Below are positions 36,521 to 44,777 of a DNA stretch of 64,000 nt, in pieces. The position numbers and the translations under genes were made by a program. The notes under the pieces are model-generated. The model was given only the letters and a program-made list of their open reading frames with translations, was not told the origin of the DNA and searched no databases. Every line of letters begins with the position of its first letter. The stretch's first letter is position 1. The stretch covers positions 1-64,000 of the forward strand of contig NC_001988.2 of NCBI RefSeq assembly GCF_000008765.1, given 5' to 3'. The DNA comes from Clostridium acetobutylicum ATCC 824 (GTDB lineage Bacteria > Bacillota > Clostridia > Clostridiales > Clostridiaceae).

Positions 36521-36560
36521 ATTATATAACAGTAATTAAAGATTGTCAAACATTTAACAA
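36521..36560 (-). promoter_or_regulatory. adhE2 promoter with overlapping Rex-like operator
   Basis: On the minus strand TTGACA (36549-36544), exactly 17 bases, TATAAT (36526-36521): a perfect sigma-A promoter about 225 bases before the ATG. The -35 lies inside TTGTCAA-ACAT-TTAACAA (36543-36560), which matches the clostridial Rex consensus TTGTTAA-N4-TTAACAA at all but one position. Rex blocks binding at low NADH and leaves at high NADH, which fits AdhE2's NADH-consuming role. Confidence 0.85.
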
Positions 36561-36694
36561 TAATTAATGATTATAACTATTTTTATTGCCAAATACTAGT
36601 TATAAGTGGGTGTATTACGTATTATTAGAATAAAGTAAAATCGATAAGTGTTGAGTTTGTTTTTTTATTCACTAAATGTATTTTTTACCTATAG

Positions 36695-36747
36695 CAAAAG
36701 GCCTCCTATGATTTTTGTTTTATCATAGAAAGCCTTTTGTTTTTTAA
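36695..36747. terminator. Terminator between bactofilin-like gene and adhE2 promoter
   Basis: CAAAAGGC ... GCCTTTTG outer stem (36695-36702 with 36732-36739) and CTATGAT/ATCATAG inner stem, T-run on the + side. It ends the minus-strand operon at 36772-38148 or insulates the adhE2 promoter. Confidence 0.6.
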
Positions 36748-36771
36748 GCTATAGATTTTTCTCACACTTTT

Positions 36772-37500
36772 TTATTCATCAACCTTTTTGCAAAGTGCCT
36801 TACAGCTCTGATCCATATTCAGTTGATTTTTATATTCTATATTTTCAATATTGCAGTTAGGGCCTATTGTAATATTGTTTCCTCTCACTATTTTTGCGTC
36901 CGTGTGCTCGAGATAAATATTATCGCCTTCGATTATGCTGGTTACCAATCTTCCGCGGGTAAAGAAAAGGTTCATCATCTCATGTATAAAATGTCCAGAA
37001 CCTAATTTTACTGTTATATTCTCTCCACCTATATCCTTTACTCTACATTTTCCATACATATATATTTCAATATCACCAGCATTTAATAATCCAGCTATCT
37101 CGAAGCCTCCTCTTGCATGGAAATGTTCTGCTTCACAATCCTCACCTATAGAAACTGAACCGGATATATCTATACTGTCAGTGTGAACATTTCCTTCAAT
37201 ATCACTTGAGCCACTTATTTTGATTTTTTTAGCAGTAACATTTCCAAAGGTACGGGAAGAGCCGCTTACAATTAAATCTCCAGAATTTAAATCACCGTGT
37301 ACTTTAGTTGTTCCTGAAATTTTAACTATCTCTTTGGCAGTAATATTTCCATTAGCAGTAGAAGAGCCTGAACACATATAACTGTTGCAATTTACATTAC
37401 CATTTATTTTAGCAGAGCCACTAATTTTTACTTCGTCATAGTTTCCTCCACCTATACTTCCGCTTCCAGATACTTTTACGTCTGATAATTTTTCTTCCAT
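36772..37500 (-). CDS. Bactofilin-like polymer-forming protein
   Basis: A 242-aa protein made of short beta repeats with regularly spaced glycines (SGSGSIGGGNYDEVKISGSA, and ISGTTKVHGDLN), typical of beta-helical bactofilins. It is probably cytosolic and able to polymerise. It starts 18 bases after the DUF4004-type regulator, as in the Bacillus yhbD-yhbE-yhbF arrangement I recall. Matches CA_P0036, reported as abundant in alcohologenic or solventogenic cells (memory). Role unknown. Confidence 0.8.
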   Translation of the reverse strand: MEEKLSDVKVSGSGSIGGGNYDEVKISGSAKINGNVNCNSYMCSGSSTANGNITAKEIVKISGTTKVHGDLNSGDLIVSGSSRTFGNVTAKKIKISGSSDIEGNVHTDSIDISGSVSIGEDCEAEHFHARGGFEIAGLLNAGDIEIYMYGKCRVKDIGGENITVKLGSGHFIHEMMNLFFTRGRLVTSIIEGDNIYLEHTDAKIVRGNNITIGPNCNIENIEYKNQLNMDQSCKALCKKVDE

Positions 37501-37518
37501 TTTAAAATCTCCTTTATT

Positions 37519-38148
37519 TTATAGTGATAATTTTGATTTTAATTCTTCTAAACATTCTCTAGCGTTTACTTTTAGAACAAGAGATGCTGTATTTTCAATA
37601 TATATCTCATTTGGTATAAGCATAAGAAAACATATAGCTATTCCTAGTTTTCTTATTAATACTACGTCACAATATCGGTCATCAAAATTTTTGTAATTTT
37701 CTTCAAGAGTATGAAGTATGAGTTTACCTTCTTCTAAACTTGTTTTCCCGGATTTTAGGAACCTATCTAATATAGTCATGAAAAGTAGTTCGTTAAATGA
37801 AAAGTTATTTGAATTTTCATGAATGCTAGTATATAAGTTCATTATAGTTTGCGAAACAATGTTTTGTTCCAGCATTTCTTTTTTTTCTAAAGAAAGCTCT
37901 GAAAGATTTGGGGAAAATATATTGGCAAGCTCATCTAATGATACATCCCCCTTAAAGCTCTTAATTTTTTCAATTCTATCTAAGATTTCATTTTTAGGGA
38001 AAAAGGTCTCCTGCCCAGTAAAGCTGGATTTCTTTATGAACCATTCCTCAGGTATAAGTTTCTTTCTCTTCCATCTATACAGCTGACCATAAGAAATATG
38101 AGTTATCTCAAGAAGTTCTTTTTTAGAAATTAAATTAGTTTCATCCAT
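37519..38148 (-). CDS. DUF4004/YhbD-like regulator (Cap0037)
   Basis: A 209-aa protein with an N-terminal MerR-like HTH (about 8-60; LISKKELLEITHISYGQLYRW) and a helical C-terminal half. The start at 38148 follows GGAGG by nine bases; the 29-residue upstream extension lacks an RBS. It matches CA_P0037, described in the literature I recall as a global regulator of solvent metabolism including adhE2. It is cotranscribed with the bactofilin-like gene. DNA target not visible here. Confidence 0.82.
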   Translation of the reverse strand: MDETNLISKKELLEITHISYGQLYRWKRKKLIPEEWFIKKSSFTGQETFFPKNEILDRIEKIKSFKGDVSLDELANIFSPNLSELSLEKKEMLEQNIVSQTIMNLYTSIHENSNNFSFNELLFMTILDRFLKSGKTSLEEGKLILHTLEENYKNFDDRYCDVVLIRKLGIAICFLMLIPNEIYIENTASLVLKVNARECLEELKSKLSL

Positions 38149-38410
38149 ATAGCTATTCCTCCAGTTATTCTCTTCATGAATACAATATAACATAACATTG
38201 TTACGTTTGCAATAGGAAAGTTTTATTTCACACAAAAAACAGCTAAAATATAAATTTAGCTTGTTTCGAACTATAGATAAGGAGTGTTAATATTTATATG
38301 AAAATATACATTATCTTAAAATTGATGTTATAATATAGAGCATATATTAACTATAATCCACTACATAAGTGTAATTTATTATATAAAGATAATATTGGAG
38401 GAAAAAGATT

Positions 38411-38701
38411 GTGTTTATTTTATTATTAAAATACATAAAACCCGTTGAGGAAGTTGATAAAGAATTAGAAAATCATATAAAATATTTGAATAAATATTAT
38501 TCATTGGGGAAATTTATTTGTTCAGGAAGAAGAAATCCAAGAATAGGTGGTGTAATTCTTTGCAAGGCTGAAAGCCAAAAGGAGGTCAAAGAAATACTTG
38601 AAAAAGATCCTTTTTATTTAAAAAATATTGCTGAATACGAAATAATAGATTTTTCACCTACAAAATATGCAGAAGGGTTTGAAAAATTTATAAATATATG
38701 A
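38411..38701 (+). CDS. YciI-like protein
   Basis: A 96-aa ferredoxin-like-fold protein. YIKPVEEVDKELENHIKYL, the invariant Asp-His-type pair region (ENHIKYL) and FICSGRRNPRIGGVILC match YCII domains. Function unknown; related proteins act as small dehydrochlorinase-like or sensory enzymes. GTG or TTG start possible at 38411 with GGAGG upstream. Monocistronic, terminator follows. Confidence 0.8.
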   Translation: MFILLLKYIKPVEEVDKELENHIKYLNKYYSLGKFICSGRRNPRIGGVILCKAESQKEVKEILEKDPFYLKNIAEYEIIDFSPTKYAEGFEKFINI

Positions 38702-38737
38702 TACTTATAAAGGCAAATTTAAAAGCAACTAAAATAT

Positions 38738-38784
38738 AAAATTGAACTGACCCCTGTCAAGTAGACAGGGGTCAGTTCAATTTT
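38738..38784. terminator. Perfect 21-bp bidirectional terminator
   Basis: Arms 38738-38758 and 38764-38784, loop AAGTA, GC-rich core CTGACCCCTGTC and A/T runs outside. Ends the YciI-like gene (+) and the DUF2892 gene (-). Confidence 0.92.
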
Positions 38785-38786
38785 AA

Positions 38787-39206
38787 CTAAAGCTTATCGA
38801 ATTTCTTTTCCCATAGCCTTTTTAAGTGAAATTTTTCTTCGTCTATTTCTTCTTGTGTTCTAATGCCCATTTTTCGAAGAAGTGGCAAAGGAGGACACCA
38901 ACCATGAATTGCATGTTGGAGTAAAAAGCCTGAAACAATCCCAGCAAATTTAAAATATCCAGAATTCTTTTTTATAAGGCCTGCAGCGATACTCAATAAT
39001 ATAATAGAAGCTGCATTGGTCTCTAGTATTCTTTCTATATCCCATTCTGCATCAAGTTCATGGATTTTAGATAATATTTCTTCTTTGCTCATTTTGTTGT
39101 AGGCCTCAATATTTGAGCAAAGTTTTTTCTGAATTTTAAGGTTAATTTCATTACTAGTATTCATAGCTACTCTTTTGGAAGTAGGAGGACAAATTGTATG
39201 GAGCAT
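38787..39206 (-). CDS. DUF2892 membrane protein
   Basis: A 139-aa protein. The hydrophobic part (about 62-100; NAASIILLSIAAGLI and FAGIVSGFLLQHAIHG) with the WCPPLP motif fits DUF2892 (YgaP-type membrane hairpin), here without a fused rhodanese. The start at ATG 39206 follows AGGTG by eight bases; a GTG at 39218 overlaps it. Possibly sulfur- or thiol-related given the family's link with rhodanese proteins. Confidence 0.7.
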   Translation of the reverse strand: MLHTICPPTSKRVAMNTSNEINLKIQKKLCSNIEAYNKMSKEEILSKIHELDAEWDIERILETNAASIILLSIAAGLIKKNSGYFKFAGIVSGFLLQHAIHGWCPPLPLLRKMGIRTQEEIDEEKFHLKRLWEKKFDKL

Positions 39207-39277
39207 AATTATATACACCTCATTTTATACTGATTTTGGGTTTAGTTTGCTCTATTATAAAAAATTTATTACATAAA

Positions 39278-39310
39278 AATGCTCTCTTTTCGCTTGGAAA
39301 AGAGAGCATT
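39278..39310 (-). terminator. Terminator of the quorum-sensing operon
   Basis: Perfect 14-bp stem (39278-39291 with 39297-39310), loop GCTTG, followed on the minus strand by TTTTTATG. It lies ~80 bases after the peptide gene. Confidence 0.88.
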
Positions 39311-39387
39311 CTTCATTGTGTTAAGATTTAAAGTCTTTAGAACCCCTAATTTTTTTTACATAATAAAATTTACCCACCTTAAAAATT

Positions 39388-39507
39388 TTACCATGGTGTC
39401 ATTGGTGAAACAGATAGTCCTACGTTATTACCTAAGAAATTAACTCCTAAGAATAATAGAGTTAAAGCAAGTACTGAAAAAGCTAATTTGTGTTTTTTTA
39501 ATAACAT
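39388..39507 (-). CDS. Quorum-sensing signal peptide precursor (RRNPP partner), 39 aa
   Basis: A 39-residue pre-peptide: basic start MLLKKHK, hydrophobic export segment (about 8-25; LAFSVLALTLLFLG) and a short C-terminal tail ending NNVGLSVSPMTPW. It overlaps the last ten bases of the RRNPP receptor gene, and GAAAGGATGATC precedes the ATG. This size, layout and overlap are those of Phr/NprX/PapR-type signals, which are exported, trimmed and re-imported to bind the cognate TPR receptor. The mature signal is likely within the last ~10 residues (inference). Too short for most annotation. Confidence 0.85.
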   Translation of the reverse strand: MLLKKHKLAFSVLALTLLFLGVNFLGNNVGLSVSPMTPW

Positions 39508-40829
39508 AGATTGATCATCCTTTCTTGTATAAAATTTTTACTAAAATCATATATCTCTTTAATAGAGTGAATATCATTGGTGGCAAAGTAAAAATCTAAT
39601 AATTTAAACATAAGTTTAGAATTTAAATTTTTGTCCCTACTAGAATTTGAAAAAAATTCATCTTTTATAGTCTGAACTTTTTCAGGAACATTTAAGGTTT
39701 TATATATATCTAGCAATTCACCATATATATCATTTACTAAATAGTAATGAGTATTTCGCTTAGCATAATTTAATGATTTTAAACAATATAACTCAGCATC
39801 CTTTGTATAACCTAATTTTTTCAAGATCCTGCTCATCTCAAGGTATGTAGAAGGTAGAAGAGTTGAACTTTCATTCAAATTGTTTATATTTTCAAGTATA
39901 ATTCTTAAATTTGATTCTGCCTTTTCAAAATTTGAATTTTCTACATAAATGTCAGAAGAATTAACCAATATAAAAAGATATTTTTCATAATCACTTTTGT
40001 CTATACTTTCTAGTAGTTTATTATATATATCTAAACTTTTTTGATATTCCTTCATCCATTGATAACAAATAGCCTTTTGAATAAGCACTTCATAGTATTT
40101 ATTCTGATCAATATTTTTTATTATAGATTCGACTTCATTAAGCCTTTTAAGGGCTAAATCATATTTTTTTAATTGACCATAACACAAGGAACTGTTAAAA
40201 AGGAAGATACATCTGTACTCCTCATCCATATTTTTAAACTGCTTTAATGCAAATTCACAGCAGTTTATATCATCCTGATATCTCAACATGTAATAATAGG
40301 TCATGGACAATTTTCTTAAGATATGTACTATATTATCGCTGTAAATATTTATATCTATTAGTGCCTTTGCTTTTTCGTAATATAAGGATGCATTATAAAA
40401 ATCATTTGTACTAGAAAAGTAGTCACCAGCAAGCTCAAAAATAGTAATTTTTTTGTCTCTAAAATCCCAAGTGACCAAGAAATCTTCTACTTCCCTTAGC
40501 TTATTTATAAATACATTATCCTTATAAATAGTCAAATCTCTCAAATCGTCTATATATTTATCAAGCACTTTAATTGCTTGCGATTTCTCATCTTCCATCA
40601 AATAGTTTATATCTTCATCAACTTGTACATTTTTTTTATCACAAATTTTTTTTAAGTTCTTAAGCATTATTTCGGCAGCACTCCTAGTTAAGTTTGCCTT
40701 ATTATGTTCTATCTGGCTTATAAGGTTTCTAGTTATCTCATTTCCTGCCAGATCTTCTTGACTTAGGCCGTATTTATCTCTTATGTTTTTCAATTTATTA
40801 GCTACCGACAGTATTTTGTAACTTACCAT
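39498..40829 (-). CDS. RRNPP-family quorum-sensing transcriptional regulator
   Basis: A 443-aa cytosolic regulator with N-terminal XRE-type HTH (about 8-62; KNIRDKYGLSQEDLAGNE and LISQIEHNKANLT) and then about nine TPR-like helical repeats (100-440; for example FNSSLCYGQLKKYDLALKRL). It matches the Qsr proteins of C. acetobutylicum; I recall the plasmid copy as QsrG (CA_P0040). RBS AAGGAG before the ATG. The peptide gene overlaps its 3' end and they share a terminator, so receptor and ligand are translationally coupled. Regulated genes are not visible. Confidence 0.92.
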   Translation of the reverse strand: MVSYKILSVANKLKNIRDKYGLSQEDLAGNEITRNLISQIEHNKANLTRSAAEIMLKNLKKICDKKNVQVDEDINYLMEDEKSQAIKVLDKYIDDLRDLTIYKDNVFINKLREVEDFLVTWDFRDKKITIFELAGDYFSSTNDFYNASLYYEKAKALIDINIYSDNIVHILRKLSMTYYYMLRYQDDINCCEFALKQFKNMDEEYRCIFLFNSSLCYGQLKKYDLALKRLNEVESIIKNIDQNKYYEVLIQKAICYQWMKEYQKSLDIYNKLLESIDKSDYEKYLFILVNSSDIYVENSNFEKAESNLRIILENINNLNESSTLLPSTYLEMSRILKKLGYTKDAELYCLKSLNYAKRNTHYYLVNDIYGELLDIYKTLNVPEKVQTIKDEFFSNSSRDKNLNSKLMFKLLDFYFATNDIHSIKEIYDFSKNFIQERMINLCY

Positions 40830-41126
40830 AGAAATTCTCCTTAACGTAAAAAAGTTTTGTTACCTTGATTATAGCACCAAAATAGGAAAAGTACTACAGG
40901 TAAAACTATAAAAAAGTACAACTTTTTCTTGTAAAATACCTTGTAAAAATACATAAATCGTCTGATACCTAAAACAGGCATGTGAATTTTTTATCACATA
41001 ATGTAATAATTACTTACTTTTCGTAATTTAAAAAATGAAAAAATTCAGTATACTCCTAGAAATTAAATTTTATAAAGTATAATTAAATATTTATTTTTGC
41101 ATAAACTACAGTTTATATAAGCATAT
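40830..41126. other. Divergent intergenic region
   Basis: About 297 bases between the quorum-sensing receptor and the CBO0543-like fragment. Promoter for the receptor must lie here, but I see no box pair that stands out. The repeated AAAAAGTAC..GTACTTTTT-like segments near 40880-40930 (AAAAGTACTACAGG and AAAAAGTACAACTTTT) could be binding sites. Confidence 0.4.
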
Positions 41127-41650
41127 ATGTTAGTGCAGGGTATGTTGATTGATATAATTGTTGGAGCTGCTGCTGTTTTAATATGTTGGAGATTTGGAGA
41201 ATGGAGTAAATGGAGCGAATACTATTCTACTATTTTATTTTTTATACTAGGAGATATGGCATATAATTTTTCGTTTTATAATCATCCATTATGGATGTAT
41301 GGTGGAAACCTTATTAATCATACTTTTACAGATATATTTATTGCTATTACCTTGTTTCCGACAACTATAATTTTATATAATACATTCTATCCAAATAAAG
41401 TCGGTAAGAAAATAATTTACGTATTATTATGTTCGGGTATATACTCACTAATAGAATTCATATTATATGTTTTTAATAGTTTTTTTATAAAAATGGTTGG
41501 AAGGTAGTTTATTCTTTTATTTTTGACATTGTAATGTTTACGATTTTAAGGATCCACTATAAAGAACCTCTTTTAGCATGGGTTATATCTATGATATGTG
41601 CAGTAGTGTTGATGATAAAATTTAATATTAGTATTCTTGAGATGAAATAA
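41127..41650 (+). pseudogene. Frameshifted CBO0543-like membrane protein
   Basis: The first 126 codons (41127-41507) give a multi-span protein (LYVFNSFFIKM...). At a run of seven T's (41480-41486) the frame breaks; with one extra T it would continue through YKNGWKVVYSFIFDIVMFTI and RIHYKEPLLAWVISM to a TAA at 41648-41650, completing the family's usual ~170 residues. Real frameshift, phase-variable T-run or sequencing error cannot be told apart here. It is followed 23 bases later by an intact relative. Confidence 0.75.
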
Positions 41651-41673
41651 TTTAAAACAGAGTAGGTGTAATA

Positions 41674-42222
41674 ATGAATTATAACACTATATACAGTATG
41701 GATAAAGTATTTAAAGAATTTAATAAAGTAACTTTGAAGCTTTATAATTTATGGTCAAATCATATGATATATACCTGGCGCTGGTGGCTTCAAGTGCTAA
41801 TAGCAATACTTCCATGGATATTGTGGGTAATCATAAGAAAAAAAGAAAGTGCAGGAAGATTGCTTTATGCCGGTTTTTTTACTATGCTTATAGCAACATA
41901 TACGGATGTACTTGGAACTACGCTGGGTTTATGGGAATACCCAGTAAAGCTTCTTCCAATATTTCCACCAATGGCACCATGGGATTCTACAGTGATGCCA
42001 GTTACTACAATGATTTTTCTTCAGTATAAAACTGAAATAAATCCTTTTTTGAAAGCCTTTATTTATTCTTTTTTTGGTGCGTATGTACTTGAACCTTTAG
42101 CTGTTATATTAAAGTTATATAAACCTTTTGGGTGGAAGCATATATATTCGTTCATAGTTTTTTTCGTTATTTATATTTTCACAAACTATATATTTATGCG
42201 GGATAATTTCAAAAAAATATAA
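41674..42222 (+). CDS. CBO0543-like integral membrane protein
   Basis: A 182-aa protein with four to five membrane spans. GLWEYPVKLLPIFPPMAPWDSTVMP and the end FYxxxFVIYIFTNY resemble the CBO0543 family seen at 23499. RBS AGGTG before the ATG. Probably cotranscribed with the frameshifted relative before it. Function unknown; sporulation linkage is a guess from family context. Confidence 0.72.
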   Translation: MNYNTIYSMDKVFKEFNKVTLKLYNLWSNHMIYTWRWWLQVLIAILPWILWVIIRKKESAGRLLYAGFFTMLIATYTDVLGTTLGLWEYPVKLLPIFPPMAPWDSTVMPVTTMIFLQYKTEINPFLKAFIYSFFGAYVLEPLAVILKLYKPFGWKHIYSFIVFFVIYIFTNYIFMRDNFKKI

Positions 42223-42252
42223 AGTTAAATACTGCGTTGTCTGTATTAACAA

Positions 42253-42272
42253 AATAAGGGCGAAAGTTCCCC
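42253..42272. terminator. Weak terminator hairpin
   Basis: AATAAGGG ... CCCCTTTATT with a one-base bulge, loop CGAAAGTT; between convergent genes ending at 42222 and 42274. Confidence 0.5.
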
Positions 42273-42273
42273 T

Positions 42274-43578
42274 TTATTTAAAATGAAAATGTTCATAATT
42301 CATATCTTTGATTTTAAAGTTCACTTTTTCAAAATCTCGTCGAAGTTTTTCTCTCATTGGCTTTGGACCACAAAAGAATACTGAATACTCAAGATTTTTA
42401 TCTATATGTTTTTCTAAGTCTTCAAGTCCTAAAAATCCATTTTTGGAGCTATCAATCGAGTGTATATTTAGATTGCTATTTTTATTAATAGAATTGAGTT
42501 CATTGATATAAGCACCTTCATTTTCATTGTTATATGTGTAAAATAAATCCACAGTGTAGTCAGAAGGAAGTTCAGCCTGCCAAAAGCTTCTAAAAGGAGT
42601 TATGCCTATTCCGCCGGCAATCCATATTTGATGTTTTAGGCCATTTTCATAATTGAATTTTCCGTGAGGACCGCTTACGGATAAAGTATCGCCTACCTTT
42701 AAATTTTCTTTTAGAGCTTTGGTGTGGTCACCTAGAACCTTTATGGAAAATTGAATCTCGTTAGATTTATTGGAATTACTCATAGTAAAAGGATGTGAGG
42801 GGAAAAAGCTCTTTTTTTCAGGAATTTTTATAAATGCAAATTGTCCTGCTTTATATTTGAGTTCATTTTTAAGGGAAGTTCCTGTAATTTCAAAGGTATC
42901 CTTCGCAATTTCATTAATACTTGTAACTTTATATTTGTGCTTAAAGGAAACAAATTCATATATAAATATACTATAAATAATTGACAAAACACCAATTAAG
43001 TTAAATAGGTTCATCCATAAACTAAAGGCACTTAGGGAAAAAACTTTGTATTCAGAGGATAAATAGTAATGAAGAACTCCTAAAATATATGGTACTATCA
43101 TTATGGTGTGGAATTTTTTCCAATTTTCATATTCTAATTTGTAAAGCACAAGAAAAATTATCACAAGACCAGTGAAAAGGTATAGACTGAAAGTACCTAA
43201 TTGCTTTCCGGAGAAAAACATGCCGGCGCCGGAGGGTTTAACTCCTTTAGGAAGGGATTTAAAGTTAGTAGGACGCTTTCCAGAAAAACCTCCCATCTTT
43301 AGGGTGAAGTTATGTGCCCAAATGAGAAATACAATAAGAATACTTAAATATTTGTGGTATATGTAGGAGATATCAAGTCCATTAAAAAAATCATCAACAT
43401 AGTGATGTCTAGTAGCAATAAAGTTTATCCAAGTAAGAGCAATTAGTGCGATAGAGGATATAAACTGCGAGTACCGTCTATATAGGGATAATGATTTTTC
43501 TGGTGTTTCAAAGAGCCAGAATATATAGGTTAAAAGAAAGGTTACCAAAATTAAAATTAATCCTTGATATTTTTTCAT
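42274..43578 (-). CDS. Ferric-reductase-like membrane flavoprotein (FNR type)
   Basis: A 434-aa protein. N-terminal half (about 1-205) has six membrane spans with paired histidines (HHYVDDF, HNFTLK, HTIMIVPYILGVLHYY), as in ferric-reductase/NOX heme domains. C-terminal half (about 210-434) is an FAD/NAD(P)H module: KAGQFAFIKIP, SHPFTMSN, GPHGKFNY, WIAGGIGITPF and FFCGPKPM. It would pass electrons from NAD(P)H through FAD and heme across the membrane. ATG 43578 follows GGGGAG by eight bases; the ATG at 43593 overlaps it. Monocistronic. Confidence 0.87.
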   Translation of the reverse strand: MKKYQGLILILVTFLLTYIFWLFETPEKSLSLYRRYSQFISSIALIALTWINFIATRHHYVDDFFNGLDISYIYHKYLSILIVFLIWAHNFTLKMGGFSGKRPTNFKSLPKGVKPSGAGMFFSGKQLGTFSLYLFTGLVIIFLVLYKLEYENWKKFHTIMIVPYILGVLHYYLSSEYKVFSLSAFSLWMNLFNLIGVLSIIYSIFIYEFVSFKHKYKVTSINEIAKDTFEITGTSLKNELKYKAGQFAFIKIPEKKSFFPSHPFTMSNSNKSNEIQFSIKVLGDHTKALKENLKVGDTLSVSGPHGKFNYENGLKHQIWIAGGIGITPFRSFWQAELPSDYTVDLFYTYNNENEGAYINELNSINKNSNLNIHSIDSSKNGFLGLEDLEKHIDKNLEYSVFFCGPKPMREKLRRDFEKVNFKIKDMNYEHFHFK

Positions 43579-43660
43579 AATTATTCTCCCCACTTTATAG
43601 TATTAGTCTTATTTAGATATTTACTAAAGGGAGGTTTTCTATGTATGTATTTTTAATGAA

Positions 43661-43691
43661 GAACGGACAAATTTAAATAACTTGTCCGTTC
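43661..43691. terminator. Terminator of the glycosyltransferase gene
   Basis: Perfect 10-bp stem GAACGGACAA/TTGTCCGTTC (43661-43670 with 43682-43691). The same TTGTCCGTTC occurs at 62264-62275 near another hairpin. Confidence 0.7.
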
Positions 43692-43701
43692 TCAAAATAT
43701 A

Positions 43702-44697
43702 TTATTGAGTTACTAGTTGTTTTTCAAAGATATCTAATATTTGCTGCTCAAAATCCTTTTCAGAGTTTCTAATTATGGCCCTATAATTATCAAATTTTAA
43801 GCTTTCGGTGTGGAAATTTTCAAAGCATTCTGATATTTTATTTAATATGAGAGGGATATTTTTTTCTTCATCCTCAAATTTAAAGGAAGCATCAATTGGA
43901 ACATCCTTAAAATATTTTGCAGAGCCCTTTTTGTCTGTTATAACGCAGCAGCCACAAATAGCAGCTTCACGTGGTAGTCTGTCCTTGCCGGGGTGGTTAC
44001 CAAAATCTATATAAACTTTTGACTTTTTTAGTAAATCAATTACTTCCTGTCTACTCATATTTATAATTGGTCTCCAATTAATAGATTTATGAGCTTTCAT
44101 AAGCTTTTCAGTAAACTCTAATCCTTTTTTTGGATTGTATACTACAATGTTTTCTCGATTAAAAAGATCATTATCTAAATTGTTTTCTAGAAAATCTCGA
44201 TTTAAGTAATCTGATAGATAGTATACCTTTGGAATGTTTTTTTCTTTTAAAGTTTCAGTAATGTACTCGCATTGAGCTAGATGAATTATATTATTATCTT
44301 CAAAGTTGAAATACTTAAAATCACCAAGTAGAGCTTTGATTTTTTCATTATCTTTATTTTTTTCTAAAATCTTTATGGAATCATAATAATTATCTATACT
44401 TAACCACCATATGGCTTTTCTTATTTTTTCATACCTATATAGAAACATGGTCAGTACTTCAGGAACTATTATTAAGTTTTTAGAATCATCTTCAATAGTG
44501 TTTACATATTGTATGTTATATTTTTTATATTCATCTGGTGTTGGGTTTTCAGTGTCTTCTCCAACATAGAACATATATGCCTTAAAGCCTAAGCTATTAA
44601 GCTTGTACACCAATTGGTGGAGTAGTTCAATACCGCCTGTGGTATACTTTGATACACAAACAACAAATATCTTTGAATCTCTAAACATTTGTATCAT
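43702..44697 (-). CDS. Glycosyltransferase, group-1-like
   Basis: A 331-aa cytosolic protein with the two-lobed GT-B layout. The C-terminal donor-binding motif appears as VYIDFGNHPGKDRLPREAAI..CCVI, close to the EX7E-type region of GT1/GT4 enzymes. N-terminus IFVVCVSKYTTGGIELLHQL is a typical start. It lies 80 bases after the MGT-type glycosyltransferase with a hairpin between. RBS AGGAGGAG before the ATG. Acceptor unknown. Confidence 0.75.
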   Translation of the reverse strand: MIQMFRDSKIFVVCVSKYTTGGIELLHQLVYKLNSLGFKAYMFYVGEDTENPTPDEYKKYNIQYVNTIEDDSKNLIIVPEVLTMFLYRYEKIRKAIWWLSIDNYYDSIKILEKNKDNEKIKALLGDFKYFNFEDNNIIHLAQCEYITETLKEKNIPKVYYLSDYLNRDFLENNLDNDLFNRENIVVYNPKKGLEFTEKLMKAHKSINWRPIINMSRQEVIDLLKKSKVYIDFGNHPGKDRLPREAAICGCCVITDKKGSAKYFKDVPIDASFKFEDEEKNIPLILNKISECFENFHTESLKFDNYRAIIRNSEKDFEQQILDIFEKQLVTQ

Positions 44698-44729
44698 ATA
44701 ATCTCCTCCTTATATAAATTTAAATGCTA

Positions 44730-44766
44730 AAAAGTAGCTAAAATAAAGGTTATTTTAACTACTTTT
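44730..44766 (-). terminator. Hairpin between the two glycosyltransferase genes
   Basis: 17-base arms with one mismatch (44730-44746 with 44750-44766). On the minus strand followed by TTTTTAGC. Can reduce readthrough from the MGT gene into the next glycosyltransferase. Confidence 0.7.
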
Positions 44767-44777
44767 ATAGAATGAAT

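Larger units (their letters stand above)
36299..36771. other. Intergenic region, adhE2 leader and promoter
   Basis: About 470 bases. It holds the adhE2 leader with a small palindrome AGTTTG-CAAACT (36330-36349), the promoter/Rex site (36521-36560), and a hairpin with T-run (36695-36745). No gene seen. Confidence 0.7.

Noticed and set aside
38738-38784. Possible insertion-sequence end, because GAACTGACCCCTGTC looks like a terminal repeat
   Set aside because: No transposase or target duplication; the perfect 21-bp stem with A/T ends between convergent genes is better read as a bidirectional terminator.
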